Of a stretch of DNA of 64,000 nucleotides, positions 35,320 through 47,474 are shown one piece after another (the stretch's first letter is position 1; the number at the start of each line of letters is the position of its first letter). Where the stretch lies: the NCBI RefSeq assembly GCF_013426205.1, contig NC_089422.1:6014001-6078000 (forward strand), in the 5' to 3' direction. This DNA is from Metarhizium brunneum (taxonomy: Eukaryota > Ascomycota > Sordariomycetes > Hypocreales > Clavicipitaceae). The position numbers and the translations under genes were made by a program. The notes below the pieces were generated by a model. The model saw only the letters and a list, made by a program, of their open reading frames with translations. It was not told the origin of the DNA and ran no database searches.

Positions 35320-38067
35320 ATGGAAATATGCGGCGCAAAGGGTCTGCGCACTAATTGTCTGCTCTCGGCGTCACTCTTTAGCCGGCGACAACTTAGCCTC
35401 ACTAATCGCAGGTGCCGTCCATTAGCTTGTCGACCTCCGGCGCAAAGAAATCACGGACCTGGATCACTACCCGCCATACGAGCATACTCACGTCTGTCCC
35501 GAAGTCCACGAGGCCATCCTGACGGCTCGATCATGACTACCACGGTCGAGGTTGCGACAGTTCCGTCGACTGATACTCCAGGAACCTGCATCTACCTCCA
35601 CCATGACAAGAGATCGTACATCTTCGGCCAGGTGGCTGAAGGCACACAGCGAGCCTTTGGGAGTCGAAAGATTCACATGGGAGGTACAGAGCACGTCTTT
35701 CTCAGCGGAAGCATTGGCTGGAACCAAATGGGTGGTCTGATAGGATATCTGCTCAGTGTTGGTGGCGCAATCGATGCAGCAAAGGAGCATACGGTCACCG
35801 AAAATGTCAAGAGGAAAGCAAAAGGGCAGAAGTTGCTAACACCTGCAATTCACGGAGGCATTGGTGTTCATGGAGGAGACAATCTTTGCCACATATTGGC
35901 AGCCTGTCGACCAGTCATCTTTCGACAACCCATCAGTGTACGGCCTCACGAATTTCGGGAAGATCCTCGAAGCATCGACCCTACCAAGACGGAACCTGAC
36001 TGGGTGGATGACGCTGTTCGGGTGTGGAAAGTGCCTGCAAAGAGGGCTCGGTCGAGTAGTCCTCCGAAACGGCGTCACGAAGAAATTTCAAACGGCAATG
36101 GTGGGCAATCACAAGACCAAACGTCGAAACGGCGATCAGCGATTTCCGACCCAGAAGTTGCCGGTATGATTGTGGAGCGGATCATGTTTAGCGGCAGCCT
36201 CAACAACAGGTCAGTCTTGCTACCTCGGAAAATTCGCGATTTAAAGCCTACAGACAAAGCGGTCATCATCAACGGCAAGACCATGAGAGTCTACCGGGGA
36301 CCATTCGCTTCAGATGACGTCGAGCTCTCAAATCCAGACCTCACTGCCTGGGTGTTCCCCGACCCTGGTGACAACGCTGGGGACGGAAAGAATGAAGACG
36401 TCCTGGCCATCAATCACTTTCCTCTCCCCAAAACCGCCTATGGGGACACTTCGATGTCTTATATCGTCAAGTGCCATGATCGAAGGGGTAAATTTAATGC
36501 CGTTGTTGCAAAGGAACATGGTGTGCAGCCCCGAGACTTCAAGCTGCTAACCGCTGGGCAGTCGGTAGAAGGAAAGGATGGTAAGGTGGTTACGCCTGAT
36601 ATGGTCCTAGGGGAGCGTCAGCCTGGAAAGGGTATCATCATTGCGGACATTGCCTCACCGGACTTCCTCGAGTCATTCTTAGAGCGGCCAGAGTGGGAAT
36701 CTCCAGAGATGATGGAGCATATCTGCGTCATATACTGGATTTTGGGTAGTGACTTGACCTCTGATGCCCGGATCAAGAAGTTCATTGAGAAGCGCCCTCA
36801 CATCAAGCACATTTTTTGCTCACAGGATACATGTCCCAACATGATTACGCATCCTGGTGCTGCCGAAATCCAAACCAAGCTACGAAGGATTGACCCCGAA
36901 CGCTTCCCCCTGCCAAAGTTTGACAACACCATCAAGCATCCCGCCCTGCCTGCCGGGTCACCCATTGAGTTTGGCCGCTCAGGCAAAAAGTTCCAACTCA
37001 TGCCTCGCCTCACCTTTGACGACCAGGCAATGGCCCCATTCCCAGACTTGCTAGGTGCCGCAAAGTCGGTAGATGAAGAGCTGATAACGCTAGCCGAGGA
37101 AGCCAAAGCCGAGGCAACAAATGCCGAATTCCTAGCCCGAGTCGAAGAAACAGAAAAGGACATTCCCAACAGAGATGCTGAAATCATCCCATTGGGAACC
37201 GGCTCGTCTGTGCCCAGCAAACACCGCAACGTCTCAGCAACGCTTATTCGAGTTCCCGGTATAGGAAACTACCTCCTTGACTGTGGTGAGGGCACCCTAG
37301 GCCAAATTCGCCGAGCCTTTGACGCCGAGGAAACAGCCGATGTCCTCCGTAACCTCAAATGCATCGTCATCAGCCACGTCCATGCCGACCACCATATGGG
37401 GACCGCATCGCTCATCAAAGCCTGGTATGAGCAGTCCATCCGCGACGGCACCAGCACCACACTCGCCATCTCCTGCATTGGGCGCTATCGCAACATGCTC
37501 GAAGAACTATCCCAGGTCGAGGACCTAGGCTTTCACCGCCTCCGCTTCCCTAGCTGTCCCTTCCCGAACGGCAAGGACCGCGACATGACCACTGCAGAAG
37601 ACCTCGGCGAGGAAAACTTTGGCCTCGCATCCATCAAGCGCATCCCTGTCCCTCACTGCTGGCGCTCGTACGGCACGCAGCTCGAACTAACGTCTGGTCT
37701 GCGCATAGCATACTCGGGCGACTGCAGGCCCTCGAGCGCCTTTGCTCAGGGCTGCAAGGGAGCCCACCTGCTCGTTCACGAGTGCACATTCGGCGACGAT
37801 AAACAGGATCACGCCAAGGCCAAGAAGCACTCCACCATGGCAGAGGCGCTTTCTGTGGCGCGAGAGATGGAAGCCCGGAGAACACTGCTGACGCATTTTT
37901 CGCAACGGTACTCCAAGGCAGATTCGTTGAAGCGCGACCGGGTACATGGCGAAGAGCATAGCGTCTTGCTGGCGTTTGACTTGATGAGAGTCAAGTTGGG
38001 GGATTTCCAAAAGGCAGCGTGCTACGTCCCTGCCGTGCAGAAGTTGATGGAGAAACTGGCGGATTAG
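35320..38067 (+). CDS. TRZ1: tRNase Z, long form (tRNA 3'-processing endonuclease)
   Basis: Metallo-beta-lactamase-fold endonuclease that cuts the 3' trailer from tRNA precursors. Single exon. ATG 35320 gives 915 aa; the internal ATG 35533 (MTTTVEVATVPSTDTPG) gives 844 aa and matches where family homology begins. The N-terminal half is the inactive exosite/lactamase-like domain (FGQVAEGTQRAF, HMGGTEHVFLSG), the C-terminal half is catalytic: PLGTGSSVPSKHRNVS, LLDCGEGTLGQIRRAF, the zinc motif HVHADHHMG (H615-H620 counting from 35533), CWRSYG, YSGDCRPS, VHECTF, and LLTHFSQRYSK. The 71-residue extension between the two ATGs is Arg/Ser/Leu-rich with almost no acidic residues, so the two starts may give mitochondrial and nuclear forms. 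Converges on FSF1. Confidence 0.95.
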   Translation: MEICGAKGLRTNCLLSASLFSRRQLSLTNRRCRPLACRPPAQRNHGPGSLPAIRAYSRLSRSPRGHPDGSIMTTTVEVATVPSTDTPGTCIYLHHDKRSYIFGQVAEGTQRAFGSRKIHMGGTEHVFLSGSIGWNQMGGLIGYLLSVGGAIDAAKEHTVTENVKRKAKGQKLLTPAIHGGIGVHGGDNLCHILAACRPVIFRQPISVRPHEFREDPRSIDPTKTEPDWVDDAVRVWKVPAKRARSSSPPKRRHEEISNGNGGQSQDQTSKRRSAISDPEVAGMIVERIMFSGSLNNRSVLLPRKIRDLKPTDKAVIINGKTMRVYRGPFASDDVELSNPDLTAWVFPDPGDNAGDGKNEDVLAINHFPLPKTAYGDTSMSYIVKCHDRRGKFNAVVAKEHGVQPRDFKLLTAGQSVEGKDGKVVTPDMVLGERQPGKGIIIADIASPDFLESFLERPEWESPEMMEHICVIYWILGSDLTSDARIKKFIEKRPHIKHIFCSQDTCPNMITHPGAAEIQTKLRRIDPERFPLPKFDNTIKHPALPAGSPIEFGRSGKKFQLMPRLTFDDQAMAPFPDLLGAAKSVDEELITLAEEAKAEATNAEFLARVEETEKDIPNRDAEIIPLGTGSSVPSKHRNVSATLIRVPGIGNYLLDCGEGTLGQIRRAFDAEETADVLRNLKCIVISHVHADHHMGTASLIKAWYEQSIRDGTSTTLAISCIGRYRNMLEELSQVEDLGFHRLRFPSCPFPNGKDRDMTTAEDLGEENFGLASIKRIPVPHCWRSYGTQLELTSGLRIAYSGDCRPSSAFAQGCKGAHLLVHECTFGDDKQDHAKAKKHSTMAEALSVAREMEARRTLLTHFSQRYSKADSLKRDRVHGEEHSVLLAFDLMRVKLGDFQKAACYVPAVQKLMEKLAD

Positions 38068-38559
38068 GCATCGGATTCTTAGGCATTTGATCCATTTATA
38101 TACCACTCAGTTATAGATATGTAAGGCTATGCCCTGGTCAATCATACACTTTGTGTTTGTACACGGTGCAAGGCGAAATAGAACATCTCACGAAATGATT
38201 CTGGCAAATTCCGAAGCTCTGTATACAACATCCGTACTTTGGGGGGCAGTGTGATGCGAAAGACATAAATTGTGTCCGCCCTCGTCTGTACATATACCAG
38301 GCCGGCCGGCACACACTCTGCCAATATGATTAAACCAAAGATGGCCATTTCCAAACCTTTGTAGGTTTCTATTTGCAATAATCCAGCAAATCTAGTCTGA
38401 ACAATTCCGACTCTAGCACATGTCTTGTCTCTCTTCTCTCTGTAAGCCAAAAAAAAGTCCGCCTGCTCTCGGCTGATATACAATGCATCTACGCAATATC
38501 CAACCCCCCCCCCAGCTCTCTTGTGAATCGCTTCCACCCACGCTCCTCTCTCTACAGTT
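38068..38559. other. Convergent intergenic region TRZ1/FSF1
   Basis: 3' regions of two convergent genes, including a C-rich tract near 38503-38514. No gene supported; the minus-strand open frame here has no conserved features. Confidence 0.4.
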
Positions 38560-39776
38560 CTAAAGCCCCCTATTGAACCACACCTTGCCGTTCAGGCCCC
38601 CCTTTCCCCTGAACTCGTCCTCCAAGCTATCGGCCGAAATCTCCTGCTGCTGCGGGAAGACGGCCAGCGCCAGCGGCAGCACGGCAAACGACGTGGCCGC
38701 AATGAGCACCAGGTTGAGGCCAATAGGAATACCGGCGGCCAGCCTCGGCCGCGAGCTGACGTACGCGCCCTCCATCAGGTTCCTATACCACGCCTGCCTA
38801 GTCTGCACGTGGTACAGCACCATCGGGGGGATAATCATGATGGGCGAGCTGTTGAAGACCCTGCTGGCGGCGGTCTCGTAGACGGCCAGCCGGGCGGCGC
38901 GCCGGCTGCGCCCCAGGCTCGGCACGTCGCGCTCCGACAAGCCCTGCTCCTGCAGCCCCCTCTTCTGGTCGGCGGACAGGACGGGCCGCACGTCGATGCC
39001 CGCGGCGATTTCGCCGCGGCGCATGAGGTACGCGTTGAGGGCGCCGGCGGTGGCGACGGCGGCAAAGGGCACCAGGCGGCTGAGGATGTTGCGCGTGGCC
39101 GGGGCGACGCGGAGCCGGGGCACGAGGGCGTTGAGGCCGAGGGCGACGGAGCACGAGGCCGACACGGCGACGGCGTACGACTTGGCCAGCGTGGCGGCCG
39201 ACATGGGCGACGACTTGTTGGCGTTGGCCGAGTTGATGGCCACGTTGAGCGACTGGTTGGCGACTTGCCACGCGATGATGCCGGGCGTCTGGAGGCCCGG
39301 CTGGAGCATGCCCGCCGTGACGATGAGGTTGGTGATGACGAACGAGGACATGCGGAAGGGGAGGAAGACGGGCTCGCCCGTGTCTGGGCCCGTGTTAGCG
39401 AGCTCATTCTCGACAGAGGTGGTTTGGGGGGATGGGGGGGCTGTCGGTCGTACCAGGGTGAAGCGTCGAGTCGACCACCTTTTTGGCGTGCCACAGCTCG
39501 GGCGTCATGCTCGCAATCTTGCCCGTCTTGTAGTCTGTGACGAGCTGCTTCGCGCGCTCCAGGCCGCTCGTGCCGGCGAGGAGGGTGCTGCCATGGCGAG
39601 TTAGCGCTGCCGAGCAGCCAGCAGTTGAATTGTCGTCGCCGTGGCCTCGTCGAGTCGGTTTCGGCAACTCACCTCGGATCTGTCAAGCCCACCGCGTGCT
39701 TCACCCGGCCGAGATACGTGGCCAAATCATATTGCGAAACCGGCAGGTCCCTGGAGCCAGGTAATGAGGCCGACAT
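38560..39776 (-). CDS. FSF1: Sideroflexin, mitochondrial inner-membrane amino acid (serine) carrier family
   Basis: Sideroflexin family; human SFXN1 imports serine into mitochondria, yeast FSF1 is the fungal counterpart. Exons 39776-39673, 39587-39454 and 39383-38560; introns of 85 nt (GTGAGT...GGCAG) and 70 nt (GTACGA...CCCAG). Product 353 aa. The start MSASLPGSRDLPVSQYD is followed by the family's GLTDPSTLL and GLERAKQLVTDYKTGKI; the HPDTGE signature (residues 78-83) is assembled across the second splice, which strongly supports the join. Several hydrophobic segments follow (ITNLIVTAGML, LVPFAAVATAGALNAYLMRR, IGLNLVLIAATSFAVLPLAL). Exon 3 is notably GC-rich, producing long chance open frames on the other strand. 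Confidence 0.93.
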
Positions 39777-41329
39777 TGTTGCTGTGCCCGCCCGTCCGTC
39801 GTGGCCCTTAGACTCGGGTCGTCGGCGGCCCCAATGCTTGCTCAATCGGCGGGTTGCGTGTTGCCCGGAATATATATGGCTGGTGGTGTCTTGCGGCTTC
39901 GGAGTCGCCAGACGTCACCTGGTTAGTCAAATTTTTGCGTGGCCGGCACGAACCATCCTGTGGGGCCGGTGGCTTTGGCCATTCAAATGTTGGCTTTGGC
40001 CATTGTTCAGTCAATGGCATGCGAGCAATGAACCACCAGACCATCAAGCAGCCGCATTACTACTGCAACATCGTCAACTGTCGTCAATGCAAAAAAAAAA
40101 AGGGCACATGTAGGCGGCCGCGCTCACAAATGCCAAACCCACCCGCCACTTTCCCTCCCCTCTTCCAACCCCGGTAATGCTCCCCCGGGTCGATTGGGAA
40201 CTCGCACAAATGGGAGGACAAACTGCAAACTGCGCAAACACGATGTGAAGCGACCCACCGTGATGGAAGGGATCGACAGGGCTGCCGACGTCGACGAAGT
40301 CCCGGGCTCTTTGCTACCCAATCAAGATTATCTCGGGGCGAAAACAGACAAAGGGCAGCGAATAGCATTGAAACCTATGAGCGAAAGACGGCCTGCCGGC
40401 TCCCTGGATCACATGGGATTCCGGCAGAACCAGGGCGGTGTGAAAATGATGCACGCATCCGACAACTGTCGTGGAATACACATGCATCAAGCACATGAAT
40501 GAACACGCAGTCCACCGGGGCGCCCCGGCACGAACCAGCTGGACACCCTACTGCCTAGGCGGAACTGTCATTATTCCATCGCTCATTCAAAAAGAGAGTC
40601 CAAGTCATTTTCACAAGCCGTTTCATGCGCGTGTCAAAAAAAACTGAAAGAATTCCTATATACTAAGAAAAACGACTTATACTAGTGCCCAAACATGATC
40701 CCAACTGCAAAGCAATCTGAATCGGAAACATCAAAATAAAACATAAATAAACAACAAATAAAACAATAGAACAATAGAACAATCTCATCTGTCATTCGTC
40801 GTGAAAGCTCGCCACGTATCAAACACGTGCGGCAATTTCTGTAGTTGCGTCCCTGCTCAGAAGCGAAATTCCCGCCTAGGAGAGTCAGCCATGCGGCTCC
40901 AAAGCTTCCCATTGGCACGGTAAAAAGTCGACATCCCATAATCTCAGGGCTACTGATCCAACGTCAGTTTCTGCCTTTCCCATCGTGGTCCTACGGCTGC
41001 CGGGGAAATTCCCGAGCTAACCCAGATTCCTGTGACTCCTGGAGTGGCATTCGCCCCCCTTCTAGTTCGAGCAAAAAAAGCTGCTCGTCTAGATTGGGAG
41101 GGTGTTTTCCCCGAATTGCCTTTTGCCATTGTGCTGGATATCCTATCCAGCTCGGCAAGACTGGGCGTGACTTAATTTTTTTTTAAAAAAAAAAAAAACA
41201 CTTGTATTGCCCAAAATTCAAATTCCATCCCCGCCCCGGGTACCAGAGCGCTCCAACTGTGGTACGTTAGCAGCTGCATGACAGTTTATGCAAGGTCGTA
41301 GATTTGGATGCAGGACTTACAACTCTCAT
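39777..41329. other. Intergenic region: FSF1 promoter and CON7 3' flank
   Basis: About 1.55 kb. No gene supported. A T9A14 run at 41176-41198 lies about 130 bp beyond the CON7 stop. Short open frames around 40194-40502 and 40845-41186 show no conserved features. Confidence 0.4.
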
Positions 41330-43027
41330 TCAGCCAGTGGTGTAGTTCCTGCGGTTTGTGTCGGGCCGAATGTCTGTCGAGTGGAAGGACGAGGCCATAT
41401 GGGCCATGATGGAAAGACGCTTCTGCATCTCACCGATTTGCTGCAGGTTGCGATCGTCGTCAGGCTTGCTTAGGCTGCGGCAGAGATCCTCAACAGCACG
41501 TCGCTGGTCGAGCCACTGCTCGAGGAGGGGCTTGGAGGAGACCTGCTTGGAGTCGGCCACCGGCATCGACTTGAGCGTGGCCTTGCGAGTGCCATTCTGC
41601 GGCTCTGCAACCTCAGTCTTTCTCTTGCGGCCCTTGGCAGATTGTCCATTGGCAGTGGCGGGTGGAGAGCCACTGGAGCTTCCGTGGTCGTTGTGCACAC
41701 GCTTCATGTGGTCGCGGAGGTTCCACTGGCGAGGGAAGCCGTTGCCTGAAACAGCGCGCTCGCAGCCCTCATAGGCGCAGAGGAAGGGCTTGTCACCGTG
41801 TCCATGCAGTCCGTGAGCCTCACGTTCGTGACGCAGCAGGCAGGCGGTGGAGGAGAAGCGAGCCCCTTCGCAAGAATCTGCCTTGCAACGGTATGGCTTC
41901 AGGTGTGAATCCACAAATTTGCTACGCAGGCTGTTAGTTGGCCAAGCTTAGGCTGGATCGTGCAGAGAACCAAATACTTACTCGTAGTTGCACTTGAGCT
42001 TCTCGGGCTTGTGGTTGCAGCTGGTCTGTCCTTCCCAAGGGCAGTGGAAAAGACCGTCGGGTCCGGGTGTGACATTCTTGTAAAGACGATGGTCCCGAGC
42101 TGAGGACTCGCCATCACTTCCGTGTCTGCGGGAGGGATATCCATGGGGCATGGCTACGCCCTCCTCAATCTTGGGGACAATAGTGTCCTTGTCTGATGCC
42201 ATAGAGACCTTGCGCTCCGAACTGATCAAAGATGCGTAAGACGTCTGTTCAGTATTTGCGTTGAAGTATTCAACATACCTAGGCGAATCACCAACAATCT
42301 CGGGCGAAGAGTTGGGGCTCAGCGCAGAAGGCAGCCAAACATCATCAACAGTGGCAGGGGAGGAAGTCCGGGAGATGGAGCTAGAAAAGCAGTCCCATGA
42401 GCCAGGGGACGAATTGTCCGGCAACACAGACTCGGGACCCAAGTGCATATGCGCAGGCACCATGTGCATAGGGCCGGCCTGAGTGACAGCAAAAGCACCG
42501 CTGCCGCCAGCACTGCCACCGCCAGCAGCAATGTTCATGTCAAGCCCCATCTCGGGCCAGTACATTTGAGCATTGGAAGACACCGCATGCGCATCAGCAG
42601 CCACGAGAAGACAAGAGTTCATTCCGGCCATGGTTCCGGCGGTGGTAGCAGCTGCGTGGGAAACATTCCTGAAGGCGGACACATTACCTCTGCTCAGCTG
42701 TGCGTGTTGAGAGAGAGACGAGCCACTGGATCTGCTCGAATCTGCTCTAGCCATGGCTTGAGCCATTACTGAGCTCTGTGTAGTCCTTGGGTTTGTCCAA
42801 ACAGAATCCATGGAGGCGGCTTGTTCTAGCCTTGATCCTCTGGGAGTAGTGTGGCCAGATGTGAAAAGATAATCCTCGGCTTCTCCAGAATGTGATGATC
42901 CATTGTCCGGGAAATCCTGAAAGTTATGATGGCTCTCTGAAGTGCTTCCCCATGACTGCCCGTTCAACAGGTCTGTCGATGGTTCTGTTTGAGCAAATGA
43001 AAACATTGCGGCGGCATTGGAGGCCAT
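41330..43027 (-). CDS. CON7: C2H2 zinc-finger transcription factor of the CON7 type
   Basis: Regulator required in other ascomycetes for conidium shape, morphogenesis and infection structures. Exons 43027-41982 and 41921-41330, joined over a 60-nt intron (GTAAGT...CTAAC...GTAG) that completes KCNYDKFVDSHLKPYRC; 545 aa. The N-terminal 300 residues are Ser/Gly/Ala-rich. The zinc-finger block starts with an atypical C329, C337, C346, H355 unit, then C361-x4-C366-x13-H380-x4-H385, and C397-x4-C402-x17-H420-x4-H425. A basic stretch (KGRKRK) follows, then a short coiled coil (LLEQWLDQRRAVEDL). A good acceptor (CTAAC...TTACAG, at 43044) sits just before the ATG, so a 5' UTR exon or an extra N-terminal coding exon (frame ...YPQSS-M) lies further upstream. 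The almost 7 kb gene-poor upstream region fits complex regulation. Confidence 0.88.
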
Positions 43028-46000
43028 TGATGACTGAGGGTAGCTGTAATGATTGCCATGGTTAGTATTTTTACACTACGTTATTGTTGTTCGTCTCATG
43101 GAAAAAGAAAATAGAAAATAGAAAAAAGCATAGAAAACAGTATGATCTAGCATGAGTCAACTTTGATCCTGAGAACGGTTAGCCACATGTCAGTCAGGTC
43201 TTCAGGGAATGATTGTACAAACCCAGCTATGTACACTGTACAAGTAGTTTTTTTTTCTGACAGTAAAGGACTTGCAATCCATAGGCCGAACGGCATGGAA
43301 TTCCAGCGATCAAAATGTCCATGCTAAGCAAATTCGGTTCCCACTGTGGCGTGCTGACAACGCATAAGTCGGCATATCAAGTCATCCCGTGGTTCGTTGT
43401 CTTTCAAGGCATCACGTCGACAATCCCATTGAAATCCGAGCATCACATTGGCCGATTCAAATCTCTCCAGCCATGGAAATATACGGTTCGCTAAGCGCCA
43501 GTAATAGAGCGATACTGAAATCATATTCGCTGGTCCAAAAACAAAAACAGAACATGTCCATGGTAAAGTTGACCGATAAAATGTGGTCCAAAAATCCATT
43601 TGCGGGCTTATAACCATGTATTCACAGGCTTGTGTAAAGTGTTGAATCCATTCGCGGCTGCGATAGCAATCAAATTGGATTGCGCGAACTTTGATGAAGT
43701 TCTTGAGCCGACGTTTACCACGCGTCAGCTTAACTCGACAGATTGGCTAATCTGCCGTCCATATGTCCATGTATGCACACTGAGGAAATCAGAATGCTCG
43801 ATCCAAAAAAATTCAACGCTGGTCCTGTACACAATTATAAAATCCGAGGAGTTTTATGGTCCTTCATGCTCCAAAGGTTCGAGAGTCCCGGGTTCTTCTG
43901 TTTTAATACGCAATCAAGCGGGCCATACTCACTTTGATGGCTCTGTAATTTTATGTAATCTGTTCCTTGCCCGGCTCGGGCAAGTACTGTCCCGGTTTTG
44001 TATCCGCGGAAATGCCGTTGTAATCCGGATATGTGGCTAGTTCAATGTCCTGGGGGGGAATGGTCCTGATGGTACGCAAGATCCGTGTGTAATCACACAA
44101 AAAGGAAAAATAGAAAGGCAAGCAAAATGAAAAGACATGATTTTTGCGCAACATGAACAGACGATATGAAAGTCCGGGAGTTTGAAATGGAGAAAAAACA
44201 GTACCTAGAAAGTGATTGGACCTCTTCAAGGTCAACTGTGCTATTGTAACCTGGCATATTGGCCGGGTGTGACACAACAAGAGCAACTGGCATTGTATAT
44301 CCTGGTGGAATATGGTGTGGGAAAGCACACAGACACAGCCAAAGACCAAATCAGATCAACTTGGAAGTCTGGGTGGCAAAAATGGAAAACAGTAGTCCCA
44401 GCGGCAGTGAAAAGCTATGGAGCTAGACGCCTTGAAGCTTGTAGTGCAAACAGGGACAGTGCAGGTATATCCTCGGTTTGTATGTATGTGGATGGGGGCA
44501 AGTGGTAATCCTTGGGGCTGGTCTTGTTTGTGGAAGATCAGATTGGTTGCGGGAGAGTTTCTGTTGCGACTGAGGGTGGCAAAGCTTGTTTTGAAGAAGA
44601 AACAAAGTGGTCGTCGGCAAGGTGAGTTGGGCTGCAATCCAAGGAGTTGGGCAGGAAATTACAAACGAAGGAGAAACCAGTCGGGCCACGAGGGGAACTG
44701 CGGGTTTTATTGTTGCAATGGACGCCCGACGACGATAGATGAAGCCGTCCGCCAGGAGTGACCAGGACCGGCCAGCTTCAGTCAGGTTCAGTCACCTCCT
44801 GCAACGTCAACAATGCCTGCAGCGAGGCCTGCAGAGGCCTGCAGAGGCCCGCATGGAATGGAGCGCCGCTGGCATCCCTTGGCCAAATGACGCCAATCGC
44901 GGACGGCCGTTTGGAGGTCCGGCGACTGCGGACGTGGGTGAACGGGGGGACGCATGAATGCGCTGGCAATCCCACAGCAAGTGATTCGTCTTGTCATACA
45001 GGGGTCGTGGCGGTGGCCGTCTTCCTTGCTTGGCCAGCGTCTCACGAGAGTGTGCCATGGTGGAGAAGCGGATTCACGGCAGGACGCGTGAATGGTGAAG
45101 ACGGCGCCAGATGTGACGACAGTCTGCCAGCGCGACGGCACGAGGCACAGAACAACAAAGCACTGCATATTTGGGGCTGTCGAGGAGGAAACAGAGCGTC
45201 CAGTCAGAAACAGCGAGACGGGGGTTAAGGACGAATTTTTCCTCTCGCCTCCGCTGAGGCCAAGATGCCAGCAAGCCTCCCAGCCTCCCAGCCTCCGTCA
45301 TGAGACAAACAGGAGGAGCAAGGGGCGGTCGGCACACGGCTGGCCACGATCTATCACGCAACAATCAGATTGCCCATCAACGTGGCCGAATTGCCGTTAC
45401 TGTGTCATCTCCGAACATGCCATGTTAACCGGCCATTACAAAGGTGCTGCGTATGTACAACGGTTTCGACTCTAATGGCCAGGAGCACGGCATGGCTGTG
45501 AGTTGTGACGACGACTGTGCCAACACCATTCATCGTGTGACCGCTCTTGCGTTAAGGACGAGGTTCGCATGTCCTGACGTGGCTATTCTATCCAGCATCG
45601 AAGCGGGGTCAAGCGAGGGCCAGCTGGCGTGAGACAAACATTGAACGACTGAAAAAATTTTTACTTGTCAAAGACCCTGATGGTTTGATGAGGCAGCGAA
45701 TAACATGCCTCTCTCGGCAGCCACGTAGCCATGCTCAGATACGAAGTAGCTGAATAACACGTTTCCGAACCCAGCCCTTTCGGTATGATGAGGCGGACAT
45801 GAAATCGACAGGTGAAGTGTTGCGGAGGATAGGATGATGGAGTGTTCGATATCTCGTTACTGTTGCCACTGTGGCCGGCTCCGAAGCTGCTCAAGATGCC
45901 AGGCAAAGACGGGAATGGGAGGCGTGGCACGGCTGAAGGCTGATTGATAGACGTGCTAGGTATTAACGGGACGGCTCGCGTTTGCACGTGGGGCTGTGGC

Positions 46001-47474
46001 TGGATGGCATCACGGCCATGTATTGATTGACCTTTGCTGTCGTCGTCGCCGCTGACAGTACAACGGGAGTACGGAAATGTGGAATGCGGAAATCGGAAGA
46101 GCAAAGCAGGGGTACGAAAGTACGGAGCAGTAGTCAAGCGATTTTACAGCCACTGGCTGGCGTGCTTCCTCGACCGCAACACGTGATCAAGAAAGTCTCT
46201 CGAGTCTCGACACGAGACGTCTCTGGCGTAATAATCGTACGGGACACGGTTTCGATGTTAGGATTCTATTCATTTCAGTATCATGCAAATTCCCCGCCGC
46301 TTCAGGTTCGCATCCATCATAATGAGGCTACCAAGTATGCAGGCCGGCGGTATTCTCAACCCGACAGACGGCGGTGTGCCTCGTGCTGAGTCTGCTGGCT
46401 TTCATCCGCTGTGCTCGTTCATCTGCGTTGACCGCCTGCCGACTCGCAATCTACCGCATGGAAGAGAACTGAAAACAAAACCGACCGTTGGCCATACTAT
46501 CAGCTGTTGGACTCAAAGATCGCCGATGACTGCTATAGGTGAGGATCATGGTATTGCGATGCATGACGGGCACCACGACCAAGGCATTCTTATTCTTGGT
46601 CGTGTTGCTAGCCTCGAAAATAATCACGAAGTTGGGGACAGTGATGTCATCGCATAAAATGCAATTTGAGTTGGTTCACATCAGACATGCAATGTGAAAG
46701 TCTCTGCCGCCAGTAACCGTCAGCGTCTTTCGAACAAGGAAAACGTTTGCTCTTTGTTTGTTTATTTTGCACTTTCGACAGAGAAGAGCCGATCAAGGCC
46801 TCGGTAGAGCGTATACCAGCAACACACTGTGGGTGGCTCCACGTGAGGTATTTGCTGCCAGGACGAGGTTGATCCCATATCGGTTTTTACTGTCGACCCC
46901 GAAGTCATGGATGGCTCTCTTGGCCGCGACCAAGAGCATTGCAACTGCTACATGGGGGCCGAGATCAGATCGAGGAGGGCTGGCGTAAGCAACGGTGAAG
47001 AAGGTGAGGCGGTGGTTGGACCACGACCAGCAACGGCGTCGGCGTTGGACGCAGCTACAGGAACAAAGTGTCCATCACCAAAGGCCGTAGCCTCATTGAT
47101 GCAAACCACAGAAAAGGCAAACAGCCACAGATCACCTCGCATCGATTCGGTGGTCAGCATGCCCTCCTTATGTTCAACACGCATGCCGCGTGTCCGCGGC
47201 CGAGAGGCATGGCATGTTGCTCGCATCACATTATTATCTCAAAATTGGTATATCGCTCTCTTGCTTTGCAGGCCCCGCCCTCGTCAAGCAACCCAACTTG
47301 CTAAGGCTGGGTGTTAAACTGGGCATGGATGAGGCATGATTGGGCATCGTGCATAAAATCACGGGGTTTGCATGTCCTTCTGCGGTGTCTCAAGCGTTGA
47401 AATTTGTCCCCGACATGCACATATGGCAGCATGACTAACATAATACATACCTACCTAGGCAGGTCCTGGACGAG

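Noticed and set aside
38798..39604. Several 150-240-codon frames overlapping FSF1 exon 3
   Set aside because: Shadow frames of a GC-rich exon; only the minus-strand frame gives sideroflexin motifs.
43861..43890. Possible tRNA T-arm (GGTTCGAGAGTCC)
   Set aside because: Arm pairing does not fit a 5-bp stem with a 7-nt loop and no acceptor or anticodon stem could be built around it.
44758..46137. Open frames of 120-160 codons in the CON7 upstream region
   Set aside because: They overlap each other in many frames, contain simple repeats, and none has a recognisable domain.
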